A DNA stretch of 64,000 bases from Agarophyton chilense (taxonomy: Eukaryota > Rhodophyta > Florideophyceae > Gracilariales > Gracilariaceae). Position numbers and translations under genes: made by a program. The notes under the pieces were generated by a model. It was not told the origin of the DNA. It ran no database searches and saw nothing but the letters and a program-made list of their open reading frames with translations. Of the stretch, positions 22,081 to 34,199 are shown in pieces (position 1 is the stretch's first letter; each line of letters begins with the position of its first letter). The stretch spans positions 62,001-126,000 of the forward strand of contig JARGXX010000090.1 of NCBI GenBank assembly GCA_030374765.1. The letters are read 5' to 3'.

Positions 22081-24098
22081 AGCGGACCCCACCGAATTCG
22101 GTGCAGCTGCCTCGAAGGGGACCGGTTGTTCCCCGATTGCGGGTACAAGTTCTGTATCCCTGTCAGCAAGGTGAGCTCTGAGTATCCTTTGTTCCTCATA
22201 GGACCTACTCGGGACTCGAGCTTTCTCCTCAGGGGTCAGAGCCTCGTACTGAGCGATAATTCGTGAACCCTCCCGCAGGGGAAATGTGCAGTCTGGTGCT
22301 TTGTGACCACGAGGGTAACACAAATAGCAAATCAGCTCTGCCGGGTTCGGTTGTGGACGTGAATCCACGCGACGTGGTGCTGTATCCTTCCATCCGGGGC
22401 GAGAGAACTGAGCAGCGGTATTCGCAAAAGGTAGCGATGCGGCTGGCACCCTCCGTCCTTGGGTATAGAGCGCAGGGTCTTCATCCGTAGTCGGAGCGGA
22501 TGTTGACGGCAACTCAGACGTACCCATAGATTCGGGGTTACTTCCCATGAAGTGAATGTTAGCATTGACCCCCACGGGGGCAGGGCCTCCTGCGAGTGAC
22601 AAAGACGAGTTACCTCCATCGGCGAGGAGTGCGCGTGTCGGCCGACTCTTTCGGTTCTGCCAGGCACGGAGAGTATCCCCCTCAGCCTGGGCGTACTGAA
22701 CCAGTTCCAAGTAGGTCAGCTTGCGCTTCTCTTCCCGATGTCGGGCAACCAATGCCCTTATCGAGGGGTCCAAACCATCCACAAACATGGTGCATCTCTC
22801 GTAGGCGGGGAATACATTCCCGCATCGGTGAAACGCTTTATTCAAACGAGTTGAATACACCGTTTCGGTTTCCATCGGCTTCTGCCGCGTATCCCTTAAT
22901 GCATGGATTGCTTCCTGAATCGCATTTCCAGTAGCGTATGACCTCAAGAGGTACTGCACCGCTTAGGGCCAGCACGTGACTCCCCCTTCCGAGGCTCGGG
23001 ATGATCCACGGACAGAGTTGAACTGGTCTTCAGCCGTCCTCTTTAAGAAATAGGGTAATGCAAGATACGCTTGCGCTTCACTCATACCGAGGATGTCAGC
23101 CTCCTGGACGAACCTCGCAAGGAAATCGAGCACCAGAATTGGGTCTGTTCCTGTGAACTCCCTCTTCTATAGGGTGATGCTCAGCCTTTTGATGTAGTCC
23201 TTGACCTTACCCGTTCCGCGGGATGTTCGATCTCCCGAAGGGTTATCCAACTGGTAATAGCGGTACGATAGCAGCTTCCGATAGAGAGAATTCGTGGGCT
23301 TCAGCTCCCTTAATCCAAGGTGTTTCCTACCCTTCTTCCCGGTACGGATTGCCCCTTGAGAGGTGTAAGTAGCCTTCGACCGAGTCGCCCGGGATGACCG
23401 GCGTCCATCTTCACTATCCAAAGATTCGGAGGACGAACTCGATGACGAGCGATTGGGATCGGAATCCGATAAATCCTCTTGGAGGTAAACCCTCCTCTTG
23501 GACTTGCGGCGGTCCCGTTTAGCGGAGCGGTGTTCTTCGTCTTCCGAAACGTCGGGTTTATACTTCGAGGCTTCTGTGTCTCCGTCGATACGGATAATGG
23601 CCTCGAGGGTGTCCAGCCGAGCTCGGAAGCGTTCCGCTTGCACGCGGTGTTCCTCCACGAGGCTCCGGTACTCCTGGATAAAGACCCCAGGGGTACCAAA
23701 GCTTTCCAAAAGGGAGTTCACATCCCTCCTCAGGGTACGAAGGTCATCGGCGACTCCCCGCACCGGGGCGTCCTCCACCTTGAGGCGGAGTGTAGTAACC
23801 TCCTGAAGGAGCTCGACGTGAGCCGCGTTGGCGATATCGATTCGAGTCTCCAGGCGCTGTAATTCAGGGTCGGCCCGACTTCGGGGTGCTGCTGAGGGGT
23901 CTCCACCACTGGAGCTGGGCCCAAAGCCACGACCTCTCGAGGACCTGAAACCACTGAGGGGGCTCTCCGAGTGTCCGGATCGATACCGGAATCGTTCCGA
24001 CCTTCGGGAATTGAGCTCCTCGACCTAAGCGGGGCCGGGGGCACTGAATCCGCTTGACGGTTCGATCCAGTCCTGGAACCACGGGTAGGCGGCGACAT
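22069..24098 (-). pseudogene. gag: gag of element A
   Basis: Structural polyprotein that forms the virus-like particle. From ATG 24098 a Ser/Pro/Arg-rich N-terminus runs in one frame and passes, by a likely one-base indel near 23,880, into the main frame. There a coiled-coil-like stretch, an acidic Ser/Arg region and the capsid (FTGTDP..VLDFLARF, then AIQEAIHALRD) follow. In-frame stops: TAG 23167-23169 and TAA 22963-22965. Near the C-terminus a canonical CCHC zinc knuckle, CYLCYPRGHKAPDC, fits C-x2-C-x4-H-x4-C. It ends GSASKN before TAA 22069-22071. Confidence 0.88.
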
Positions 24099-24305
24099 GC
24101 TGCAGACACGACACCGACGATTCGGGGTAACGATGAAATTCGATCACGAGATTCCCGGAGAACGGATGACGTAACACAAAACAAAAATAAAAACCAATTC
24201 CACCCTTTCCAAAGGGGACCACTACAACAAATCTTCACGACGGTGCTTCCTCTTCCAAGAGATATTCCAACACGTAGATGACCAACCCAAAAGTCCGAGA
24301 GCGGA

Positions 24306-24323
24306 TTCTAAGTCGGGAGACCA
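24306..24323 (-). promoter_or_regulatory. Primer binding site of element A
   Basis: TTCTAAGTCGGGAGACCA on the plus strand, two bases inside the 5' LTR. Its 3' end ACCA matches the discriminator-CCA end of a tRNA. The identical 18-mer is at 53260-53277 in element B. I could not assign the tRNA. Confidence 0.8.
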
Positions 24324-24325
24324 CT

Positions 24326-25236
24326 TGTGGAGCAAAACCCGGCGACGGGAAGTGCTCTCAAGGTGTTCGAAGCCTTGCTCAATGGGGGAGGCAGACTCAG
24401 AGACACAGCCCTCCGTTCCACCCGTACTGTGGGGTGTAACTTCCACGGGGGATTCCGGCAGTACCGACGGAGGTGAGGGGTAGAAACCGTTGGATCGGGA
24501 ATGGGTATCCCAAAGAATGGGGGAAAATCCGGCGAAGAGGAAAAACGGGGCGAGGGTCGGGCACTAACAGGCATCGGACCCGAGAACCAGAAAAGGGGCG
24601 AAACAACAAAACAAACCCAATAAAGGGGCAAAAACCTGTCCTCGAAAGGAAACACAAAAAGCACGCAACAAGTAAGCAGAACCCCCACGGGGTATCGTGC
24701 ACGCAGGTCGTCTGAGCGGTCCCAAGGGGGTGGTTGCACGGAACCCAAACGTGGGCACTCTCCAAGTGGAGTCGTGTCCCTACCCAGGCGTTGCTAACCA
24801 GAACCCGTTTCGGGTTGTAAGGCCGAAACGATGGCTACGAAGAACCTCTAAAGGTATGGAAGACCAACCTTGGTTCCCATTTTACTCTGAGCTTCGGACT
24901 GTCAGATCTTGTCTCCCTAAGTAGGGCCCACTAACTAAACTCTACAGTAGTGCACACCTGCTCAGGGCCATTCACGTGGAGATCCCACTGCCAGGGCCCA
25001 AAAGTCCAACGTTCTAACAAATATCCGAAAATCGGTGCCAAAACTAAGCCACGTGTATCACGGGGCCAATCCAACCATGGGCCATCCGAGTTTTCACTTC
25101 ATAAGCGAACTCTAACCAGAAAACAGTGCCACCTCAGCACACCTTAGAGGGGATCATAGTCATAACCCTCGGAGGGTTCAATCCTCATTCTATGAGTTGC
25201 ATCTTCAAGTATCCCCTAACTGGGCGTTGCTCTACA
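24326..25236 (-). repeat. 5' LTR of element A
   Basis: 911 bp, TGTGGAGC to CTCTACA on the plus strand. It carries a 39-bp segment absent from the 3' LTR. Transcription of gag-pol would start here and run toward lower coordinates. No convincing TATA box chosen. Confidence 0.93.
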
Positions 25237-25241
25237 GACGG
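25237..25241. repeat. Target site duplication of element A, right copy (GACGG)
   Basis: Second copy of GACGG, directly after the 5' LTR. Confidence 0.9.
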
Positions 25242-25377
25242 GAAGGTCAGCTTTCAAAATTAGCAATTTGACCTTGCCATCTTTTTGTTTACTTCATTTT
25301 GGAAAAGACCAAAGCTCTTTTGTGCACAAGTTTTCTCGAACTTGGAAGAAACAGAAGTTTTTACTACGCCACAAAAT

Positions 25378-27033
25378 TTAATCCGACGAGTCTTCATCAA
25401 TGGCCTCCGATGTCTTACGCCAAGAAGAGTAAGCTCCGATGTCCACTCGTGCAATTGGCCACAGATATACCATACTGCCTCCACATGGAACTGGATCAGT
25501 GTTTTCTGGGCCTTGCATAGACCGAATAGTCTTGAGAATAAAGTCGACAAGATCTGATGGTATCTCTGACCCTGACGCATCCGTAGTAATTTGTCCAACC
25601 TCGTCTGTGTCTATTGTCATGTCCCATGTTTGACCCCTTATTTTAAGCCTAGCAATTTCGAATGTTCCTATGATTCTTTCGGCAAGCATTCTACAGAACT
25701 CTTGAGGTGTTTCTGACGCAGAGGCCATTCCAACTAAGGATCTCATAGAGACAACCTTTTCAACCATGCCAGCCCTAGATGCCCCACCTTCAGCCTTTGC
25801 TAGACGTGTTAAGAACAACTCATAAACCACGGCACTTTCGGGACCACTTGGGGAGACGTCGGAGTTCTTGATAATCTGGTACTCTTTGAAGCTCTTCACG
25901 ACGGTTTTATGCTCACCCAGAACAAGTTGATGGAGAAATTGCGACATCCATCGAGGCACATCTCGAATACTGGATTTAAGAACTGGTTGCCGAATCATAT
26001 GTCTGCCACTCGCTCTGAACTCAGACAAAAGACTTAGTCTAGAGTGACTGTCGGTGCAGTATTCTTCTTCTGTTTCTGCGAACCAACGGTCACCGGTCGG
26101 GAGTCCGTGAATGGAAACGCCGTGCACCACGAACATTCTTCCAAGTATTCCGAGCATTACTCCACGTGGAGTTGGAGTAGGAGTTAATAAAATACCTCTT
26201 GCCTCAGAACTGAGTTGTACAGTAATTTCTCGAATCCACTTATCGCCAACTGCTTCATATCCAGCTTCTCCACATGCTTGTATAGCTATAGCTATCAAAT
26301 CGAGTTCATTAGTTCCTGTTATGCTCCGCGACACGCTGTCGCGCACATCAAGATAATGTAGAACCGGCAAATCACACTTAACTAATAGTCTTACCAAACG
26401 ATCAACTTCAGTTCGAATTTCTGCATTAAGTCGCGCAGAGTGGCGATATCTGTACCTCATCCACCTGTCAAGATACTGCTTCAGATATTCGGGAAGATGT
26501 TCGTAAGTTGGTGCATCATTGACCAATTTGATTAACGTTGCGACGATTCGATATGTTCCAGCTTCTTCTGCCAACTGCCCGGCAAGGAAATGACCTGTAT
26601 TGTCATGACCGCATGGGATCATAACATTGAAATCGTTAACGACGGATTCCAAAGTCGTTACTGATGCCATGATTAATGGTACTAAACCACGTCGTTCTAA
26701 TGACGGCCAACCGGCCATGACTGCAATTCGAGAATGTAATCCGTACAGGCCACTTCTTATAAGATGAAGGATTGCTTTCCCGTAGTACTGGTCGTAGAGA
26801 CCAAACATGTCGGATATTACTTGCAATGTGCGTTTAATACTGTCTTGAAGAGAAACTGTTGGAATTGACATTGATTCTATGCGACATGGTGTTTTGCTAG
26901 TTGGAGGATTTGACCTTGGGGTTAGAGCTCGAGTTGATCTAACCGCAAAGCAACATGAACGAGGAGTGCCACCATGTGCACAGCTGTAGCATATCGGACG
27001 TTTGAAGTATCCAACGCGAGGTTTTTCACACAT
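25378..27033 (-). CDS. Unknown 551-aa protein with N-terminal cysteine cluster
   Basis: The only long uninterrupted host-like gene in the window. The first ATG is at 27033. The frame is open another 60 bp upstream (with one more Cys), so the true start may lie in an upstream exon. The N-terminus has paired cysteines (CYSC, then SCC) that could form a zinc-binding knuckle. About 400 residues of helical-looking sequence follow with many Leu, Arg and Glu and a basic block MRYRYRHSARLNAEIR. There is no signal peptide and no long membrane helix. The tail is acidic (DEDSSD). I recognise no family. The stop codon is only 142 bp from retrotransposon A, which may supply or disturb its 3' end. Confidence 0.65.
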   Translation of the reverse strand: MCEKPRVGYFKRPICYSCAHGGTPRSCCFAVRSTRALTPRSNPPTSKTPCRIESMSIPTVSLQDSIKRTLQVISDMFGLYDQYYGKAILHLIRSGLYGLHSRIAVMAGWPSLERRGLVPLIMASVTTLESVVNDFNVMIPCGHDNTGHFLAGQLAEEAGTYRIVATLIKLVNDAPTYEHLPEYLKQYLDRWMRYRYRHSARLNAEIRTEVDRLVRLLVKCDLPVLHYLDVRDSVSRSITGTNELDLIAIAIQACGEAGYEAVGDKWIREITVQLSSEARGILLTPTPTPRGVMLGILGRMFVVHGVSIHGLPTGDRWFAETEEEYCTDSHSRLSLLSEFRASGRHMIRQPVLKSSIRDVPRWMSQFLHQLVLGEHKTVVKSFKEYQIIKNSDVSPSGPESAVVYELFLTRLAKAEGGASRAGMVEKVVSMRSLVGMASASETPQEFCRMLAERIIGTFEIARLKIRGQTWDMTIDTDEVGQITTDASGSEIPSDLVDFILKTIRSMQGPENTDPVPCGGSMVYLWPIARVDIGAYSSWRKTSEAIDEDSSD

Positions 27034-27069
27034 AGTTTCTCTACAATCTACGAAATAAGAGTTTTTCAC

Positions 27070-30000
27070 GGTAACAACGCTACCTTTTGCAAGAGGTTGT
27101 GCTTATTTCTGAGGCTTGAAACAAAGAACTCCAACGAAAGAAACCCAGACGTTTATCAAAGGGTGAAAAAGATCAACAGTACACTGTTCTTCCAACTTAA
27201 CCCTTCGTCGAAGAACACGTCAGCGAGGTTTGCCGAGGCCGAGGTGCATGCCAAGGATCGCGTTTTATTTCCATTAAAAGATAGAGCGGCTGTATATGTC
27301 CTGTAGTTATATATTGATACATATATTGTGGTGCACAGGCAGGGTATTTTACAATACAAATGTACTTGTCCCTGAGCGGGGTTTTCCAACCCACTGGCGG
27401 ACCGGTTTGTAAACCGGCATGAGGACAAGTTTAGACATGTCCAGGAGAGGGGTTATCCGCCCCACTGGTGGATATTTTTAAACATTGGGATTTGGACCAA
27501 AACATCTCCGACAAAGTGTTTAGGGCAACGACCCTCTGGTTTTTGGGCCAACTAAATATGTGGCAACTACTAGTGTTTATACGACCGCTGGCCTCATATG
27601 AGGCCAAAATGTAAAACTCTGTACTGGTTTTTAGTAATTTTGACCGGTTTTTTTTCGTGTTTTGACCTCGAAGCAGCAAAGTCTTTATATCAGCTTTCTA
27701 TAAAAATCTCCGCTTCATGGAATTTCTTATAAGCGTAAGAATAAATCTAAAGAAATCAGGTAATACAGAATTTATATTTAAATGACGAGCAGCCTAATTT
27801 TTATGTTGGCATAGAAAATCTTTTTTTGGTGCAAAAACAGGGACTGCACTCTAAAAAATCGTTCTGGAGCTGTGTATGAAACAGAGCTATCCTTCAAAAA
27901 ACTATTAGTTTCGAACAATTGCCCCAGTCGTATAGACACTAGCTTCTGTTTGACAAAAAATTAAAAAGCAGACTTGCCACTCTTCGGATTATCATGGTAT
28001 TATGAAGGGGTTTTTGTGGGCGCCATCATTGGCGTGACGCTGTGGGCTTGACGTTACAGTAAACTTCGGCTTAGTAAAGCCTTTTCCGTTACTGAACTGC
28101 CCAGATAGATGAAATGAGATATAAATATTTTGAAATGATCTTCTTAATCTTCTTAAACCAACGCAACCAAAGACTTATGTCAATAGTCACTAGGGGTCAG
28201 ACACCCTGGCTTCCGGTCAGACACTTCGGATGTGTAACGATTTCTTCAGCCTTCCCACTTCTGCGTTATCCAGAAGCAGGCGTGTACAATCCCTACAAGG
28301 CTTCCCGAGGAGAGGTAATAGCAAAAGGATATGTTTTCACTCTATACCCGAAGCTGGCCTTTTGCGGGAAAGGTTACGCGGCACCACTTGCGGCAGCTTC
28401 CCGTCCAGTACTAGATCCCAGATCGCCACCAAGTCTTTAGGACCGTCACAGGCTTTTCACTCTGTGGGGGCTCTCTAGACAGACCCAGTACCGTTGGTAC
28501 ACACAGACCGTCTCCCGTCCACGCCGAGGGCGCTTCAACCGGTGCAGTGGGCTGACAGGGGGTCCTCCGCCCAGCTGCTAACGCCTCACTGGACCCCTGT
28601 ACTGCGGCAAACGCCTCACAGATTTTTTTATAATATATGGGGTTGCTCTTCCAGCGGCAGTCGCCTCACTGGACCCCAGGCGGCAAACGCCTCGCCTTTT
28701 GATAAAGTTGAAGGGCTCGAAGCCAAAGGAAAATAATGTTGTTGGGTGTTCATTGTTGGTTGAAGTCGTCCGAGAAAGAACTCGGAGACATCAGAGCCCT
28801 TTTCATAGAGATCTAGAACCTCGAAAAAGGAGCTAAAGCGCATTACTAATCGATAGTTACTACTATGTGCTTCTAGGTTACTCTAATTGCTGCTAGCAGC
28901 GATTAATGCAGCACACTAACCAATAAAATTATAACAACTATATTATTTTTCCTAATGCGCCATTCTGGCTTTCGACGCCAGCGGTGAAATACAGAATGAA
29001 GATCCTGCTGGCACTCCTCAAACGTGTGTTCCAGCAATGCTGGAACACTGTACGCATTACGAGACCCACAGTTTTGTCAAGAGAAAAACAACAGCAATGT
29101 CTTAATCGAGAGCCTGCGTAGTGATTTATATTTTGAGACAAAGAAAATTTAACTCCTCTGCGTTTGGTCGACCAAAGCTTTTCTCCACCTCCTCGTGTTG
29201 TCCAAAGGGCAGCGTATTCTGGCTAACGGAGTAAGTCAGGAAGGGATCCCTTTTGGAGGGGGAAGTGATCGAGCCTTAGAAGGCCAGTGATCCCTATTTT
29301 GTTGGTCTGTTTTTCAGAGTTCCTGAGACTTGATTTATTTTTCTAAGAAAAATAATTTACCGGTGATATGGCCCGGCATTATGGTATGCTAGTGAAAACT
29401 ATTTTTTAAAGCTAAGTTCGACAAAATGCAAAGCTGAAGTGAGTACACGTGTGGGTTGTTGGCCATTGGATTTTGATAGCGTTGTTTGTGTTCGTGTTCG
29501 GAAACAGGAATTTTGTAATGTCTTTCATTGATTGGGTGAAAAGGGGTTTTTGCTGCGTGCGCCAGTTTATCGTTAGTGCATTCTGGGAGCTGGTGTGAAG
29601 GTACTTGGCTGGATGTTTCGCGTGTCATCTAATTAAGTCTTATAAGGGTTTTAGAATTTGTATATGGTAAAGAACAGATTCCTGATTATTTGTTTGGTCA
29701 TTGAAGGGTTTTCTGAAAAACAAATGTTCAAAATTCTGTACCTTTCGCACTGCATAATGATACAGAGCGGGGCTGCTTAAAGCACCAAGGCCTGTCCAGT
29801 AGTAACTTTAGTAGTTTTGTCGAGGAACAAATCTCAGGCACCTGGCGGATACGAGGCCCAAACCGTGTTCCCCTTTTATGAGGGTCGGGTGATGGCTGAA
29901 CCTATTTGGGGCGCGCGCTCAGCCAGGAGCAGCCTTTCTTGAAGCGCAAGCCTGAACTACGGGTGAAAGTAGTCCCGGGGACTGAATGAGTTGACCGTTT

Positions 30001-30260
30001 TCAGACGTGATGGAGCTGCAACAAACAAAATATGAAGGCGCAAGGCTCTCTGCAAGAAAATCGAGGGCACGGGGAGGATGCCCTGGGCATTTTAAACGAG
30101 GTTAAGCTTTCAGTTTACCTTGGAGAAAATTAGCGAAGCAAAAATATTCTCCCTCGTGCAACTAAACATGACATACTCGGGATCCCTACAGAGGGTGAGT
30201 GAATACCTTAGTCCGTTGCATTGAAGATAATTCGTACCTAATCATTGTCGAGAGATTGCG
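27070..30260. other. No supported gene
   Basis: About 3.2 kb of AT-rich DNA with short unrelated open frames (up to about 108 codons). Apart from a small direct repeat at 28,584-28,697 I find no structure. Confidence 0.4.
28584..28697. repeat. Short direct repeat around a 50-bp spacer
   Basis: CGCCTCACTGGACCCC followed by CGGCAAACGCCTC occurs at about 28,584 and again at about 28,666, with the second copy lacking a few internal bases. Function unknown. Confidence 0.4.
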
Positions 30261-30266
30261 CCGAAG

Positions 30267-30700
30267 GTGGAATCATCAAGGGGAATAGTAAGTTCTCTAG
30301 TCGCAACAGTTTGGGATCAAAAACCCCGAGAGCATTCTAAACGCAAACCAGGAGGCAAAAAGGTTGAATCCTCGAGTGAGTATAAGTCCGAGTCCGCTCC
30401 AGATTCCGACTCAAAGAAAGAAACTACTGCCCACCCCTGTGAAACGCAAAAGGTTCTTTTTCACATGGAGCGTGTGGGAAAGGCGCAAAAGCACATGCAG
30501 GAAGACATAAAAAATTGAAGGAGCCGCGGAAAAAGTCAGAGAAAAAAATCAAGTGTTCAAGATTTTCTTGTCGATGTCAGAAAGGCGATGGCAAGAGTGG
30601 TTGTGGATTCCAGCAATGACCCCGGCAATGACTCCGGCTCTAACTCCAACGGCGGCAATGAGCCGAGTTCGACCCTCTAGAGAGCGGCTTTGATTTCGAA
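30267..30700 (+). pseudogene. Lys/Ser-rich fragment followed by CXC-like cysteines
   Basis: ORF 30267-30518 is rich in Lys, Ser and Glu (ESSSEYKSESAPDSDSKKE). Just past its TGA another frame reads KCSRFSCRCQKGDGKSGCG. The C-x4-C-x-C spacing recalls CXC motifs such as the one at the left edge of the window. The sequence then breaks up. This may be a relic of the same 'EADT/GCD' family, but the cysteine match is short. Confidence 0.3.
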
Positions 30701-32950
30701 GCGGCAGAAGGCGACCACGAAGTTCTGGATTGCTTTTGCTAGCAACCTGTTTCCTGAACAATATGTTTCTGTTGACAGTCTTGGATGTGCAGATACGCTT
30801 TGCAAAGACCTTCCGAATTATGCGACGGTGACTGCGTGGTTTGAAACTTGACACAAAATGGACATTTGGAGCCGGTTGGAAGCTGCAACGTTGGCTTGGG
30901 TTATTTACTGAATCCTCAGCTCGTCGGGCGTTATGCCATCCAAAAACGAGTTGCCGGTGGATTTGGAAAATAGTAGATTGGCGGTAGTGCTGATGGTTGA
31001 TAAGACTGGCAACTTGAAAGGTGCAAGAGAACTCGCAGAAGAGCACGGCCATTTCGGAAGCGAGTCAGAGAAGCGCAAGCTTCAAAAGTCGCCAAAACTT
31101 CGAAAAGAGGTTTAAAAGGATAAGTGTGTCTTGCTTGATATAGAAGATGGGGACAAGGTTTAATTTAAAACGAATGACAACAACAACAACAAATTCTAAT
31201 CCGACGGACATGCGGGACGTGCTTCCGATTGCAGAGGCGTCCAAAGTATAGGACAGTGATACAAAGAAAGAATGCGCACGACAGGAAAGTGAAAACACAA
31301 AAAGAGAATTCAAAACATACTTCAGGGACTTCGAAGTCGGCTTACTTGCTTATATGCGGGGCATGTCTACTTCTTTCAACTGTTACAAGAGAGAAAAGCT
31401 GTCCAAAATGCCTGGCAATCAATATTTTACAAGGCATTTAGGAAGGACTTACATCGCCGGACTTATTTCGTTGCAGAGGAGTCAGTCAGAAAGATTGATT
31501 CTACGTTCGAAAACAGTGACACAATCAATGGGTTTTGCTGAATTCCGATCGAGTATCGTACCCTGAAAATGATCTTGCACCCTAGGCTGATATTATCTCT
31601 TTAATATAAAAGAATAACCAGCTACAGTATATGACAAACGTATATATTCTAAGCGAAGAAGGGTTTGAGAGGACTGAAAAGCCTTGTTCTGGAGTAAAGG
31701 CGGCAGGATATAGGGCACTTATCAAGAAGTTGGCTGCAGGCGGGGCAGTAGAACTGGGGAAAAAGAAAAAAGTGCTCGGGTAGACTACCGGGAAATAAAT
31801 TGCGAAGAACGTTGGAAAAGCGATTTAAGGGATACCATCAACCACATAAACTCTATCAGCTGTCAACGGATTATCGCCGGCCTAAGTCCAGTCATTCGAA
31901 GAAGATTATACTAGTGCATTTACATCTTTCAGTGTGTCGCTGCTAAAATGGGCTGGGGTTTGGGATCATCACGTGCCGAAAATCGCTTAAGTCAGTTTGT
32001 CATAATCCTGCATCCGACTCGCAGAATTGTGACATTGGGAACCAGTTTTCTGAAAACTCGTCATATCAGAAAACTGCCTCCTGTAATATCGACCTGGAGC
32101 TTGGAAAGAATATCAGCAGTAGAAAGTTTAATTTGAAATATAGTCCTGGACCTAGTGTTGGAAATTTAAATTGGTTTTTGGGGAGTATAGATGTGGTGTT
32201 TAGATTTAATTATATTATGGCTAAGCCGCTCGAATGCCATCGCGTGGTGATTTAGAACAATATAGGTTCGTAATAAGAATTTAATTGTTATTTTCAAAAT
32301 ATTGTTTTCACCTTGTCAGTATTACTTCGTTAAATTTCTAGGCAGTATAGAATGAGCGTGGCGAGCTTTCAATGTAGTCGATGAGAGGAAACGATGTAAA
32401 TCAGTTCTAACTGCTCTCCACCGAGCTTGGACTGCAAGGAATACTGTGAAAATGGAGTCATGGCATTTGGCACGGAACAGCGCTGCGTGCCGCAGCCGAT
32501 TTTGTCCGTCGTAAAGCTCTTCATTCAGCTTTGACGCATTGCCAGACCCCTGCAAAGGATGTAAGATCTTAACGACTTGTGTTGCCTGGGGGTCGCGAAA
32601 CCCGAATAATGCTCTAGCAATATTGAAGACAAAAGTATGAGGTGCCTGCAGTGTCTGCACTTCGTCTCCCATCGACAGCATCCGGGCCATATTAGGGCTT
32701 TCGTGAAAATTGGTGTAGTTCTTCTACTTGTAATGGTTAATGTACTTCTACAAACGATACAAGTGTAGACAGGACCATTGGTCTTATATGGTGCTCTACT
32801 TACAAAATAGATGGGTTTTATAATCTTTGTAAATAATCCGAAATTTTGGCGGCTAGATGTCCTCAATACTCTCTTCTTCTCTGGCATAAACCTTTTAAGT
32901 AACAAGGTATCACCAAAACGTTTCAAATAACCTCATTTTCCCTTCACTCT
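30700..32950. other. Scattered short fragments, no supported gene
   Basis: Includes a 60-codon Lys/Leu-rich plus-strand frame at 30933-31115 and an (ACA)n run at about 31,177. Frames switch strand and do not join. I see no gene here. Confidence 0.35.
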
Positions 32951-32953
32951 TAT

Positions 32954-33816
32954 ATGATTGGTCTACTATTTCATCATCTCCCGATCGCTGACATATGGTC
33001 GGACAAAAATTCAATGCACTTGCGCACCTGGTCATATCAGAGAGTGAGCGTTACCGCTTCTTTGGCGAACAATATAAAACGAAACTCGTGCGGAACTGTG
33101 ACAGAAGTAGAACTTGTTGTCAAAATTAATCGACGACACCTTTTCGTCACGATAAACTTCGAGTTTTCTAGTTGAGGGGAAATGTGCACCCTCAAACTAT
33201 GTAATCTCAAGTTGCTCTTCAACTCATTGTTAAAAAAGATTCCCGAAAAAGCCGTCTTTTTCCGAAGACAACTGGTTCTCACAATAGAAATGAAATTCCA
33301 TCCGTGGCTCAGCATAATGGAACGCATAGCGATGCCGGACACACTTTTACTCCATCGAATCTCCCTACAGTAACGGGCCGTGACATCTAGGACACTTAAG
33401 TGAAATTTCATTTGACCAAGTGGATAACAGAAAATGTGTCCTTTTCTCTGATTGGTCTACCGCAGAAGTATAAATGGAAATACATCGGACCGTTTGGAGA
33501 TCCTACTTCGTCGATCCAGGCTCCAATGGGTCTCTTACGGTATGATTGCAATACTTTGATATTTTCTGTCGGTCATTTGGGAAAACTTGTTCCATCTACT
33601 AATGTCAGGCTAGAAGGTAAAGGCCTAGAGCTCACTACTGGGAATGGTTTGAAGATGGTTAGTATGATGGTCTTAAGAAATTCCCTTAAGTTCTCAATTC
33701 CAAACAACCTCCTAAATTCATCGACTCTCCGGAGCTGTGAAGGAGCGATGATAACCGTTGAGCTTTGTAAGCCGCCGGGCCCTGAGGTATCTTACAGGCG
33801 ACACGTGGACGGGTAG
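32954..33816 (+). pseudogene. Fragment of the two-copy unknown gene family (copy 2)
   Basis: Two plus-strand frames together match copy 1 at 5,860-6,100. One reads RFFGEQYKTKLV (RFFGTQWKTKLV in copy 1); after a frame change near 33,090 the other reads KINRRHLFVTINFEF. The match continues as CTLKL. A 138-codon ORF at 33400-33816 follows on the same strand, with beta-rich sequence (DCNTLIFSVGHLGKLV), and may be the next part of the protein. No domain recognised. Confidence 0.45.
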
Positions 33817-34199
33817 ACTTCAGGTGGACTCATGTAGATTGTTAATTTATTTTGGTTAGTGTAATAGATTAGCAATACAGTGCCAGGGAGATCCCAGCAC
33901 CTCTCCAGTACTATTTACTTGGCTCGAGTGACGCTTCTCCCTTAGAGTACGGTAGGAACCATTAGGATACTAAATATTCCCCTTTGGTGTATTAGTTCCA
34001 CCCTTTGGTCTTCAAGCCATCGTTTTCGTAGCTCCAACCTGTAGGAATACGCAGTAAAGGCCAGCCCATTTCATCAAGTACTCTAGGAGTGCCGCCGTCA
34101 AGGATTCGATCCTTAGAACCCACTCTACCTCGCTACCACCGGTCAAGACCCGTACGCTGACCCACTCGTCATTGCGTTACAAGAGCTCGGAAATATTAT

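Larger units (their letters stand above)
13503..25236 (-). mobile_element. Retrotransposon A: complete Ty3/gypsy chromodomain element with antisense-strand ORF
   Basis: An 11.7-kb insertion bounded by TG...CA LTRs and a 5-bp duplication. Read on the minus strand the order is 5' LTR (24326-25236), primer binding site, gag, pol in the -1 frame, chromodomain ORF, a spacer holding a plus-strand gene, polypurine tract, 3' LTR (13503-14380). By eye the LTRs differ at roughly 20 aligned positions plus three length changes (about 2%), so the insertion is not recent. Several in-frame stops in gag, pol and the antisense ORF mean this copy cannot act alone. It sits about 140 bp beyond the 3' end of the 25378-27033 gene. 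Confidence 0.93.

Noticed and set aside
13503-25236. Fungal-type repeat-induced point mutation as the cause of the stops in A
   Set aside because: The LTR differences include many transversions and are only about 2%, unlike heavy C-to-T mutation. Nonsense changes from CAA and CAG are CpA by definition and prove nothing.
34085-34160. tRNA gene on the minus strand (T-arm-like TAAGG ATCGAAT CCTTG)
   Set aside because: A five-pair stem with a seven-base loop is present, but no matching acceptor stem or anticodon arm is found at the right spacing.
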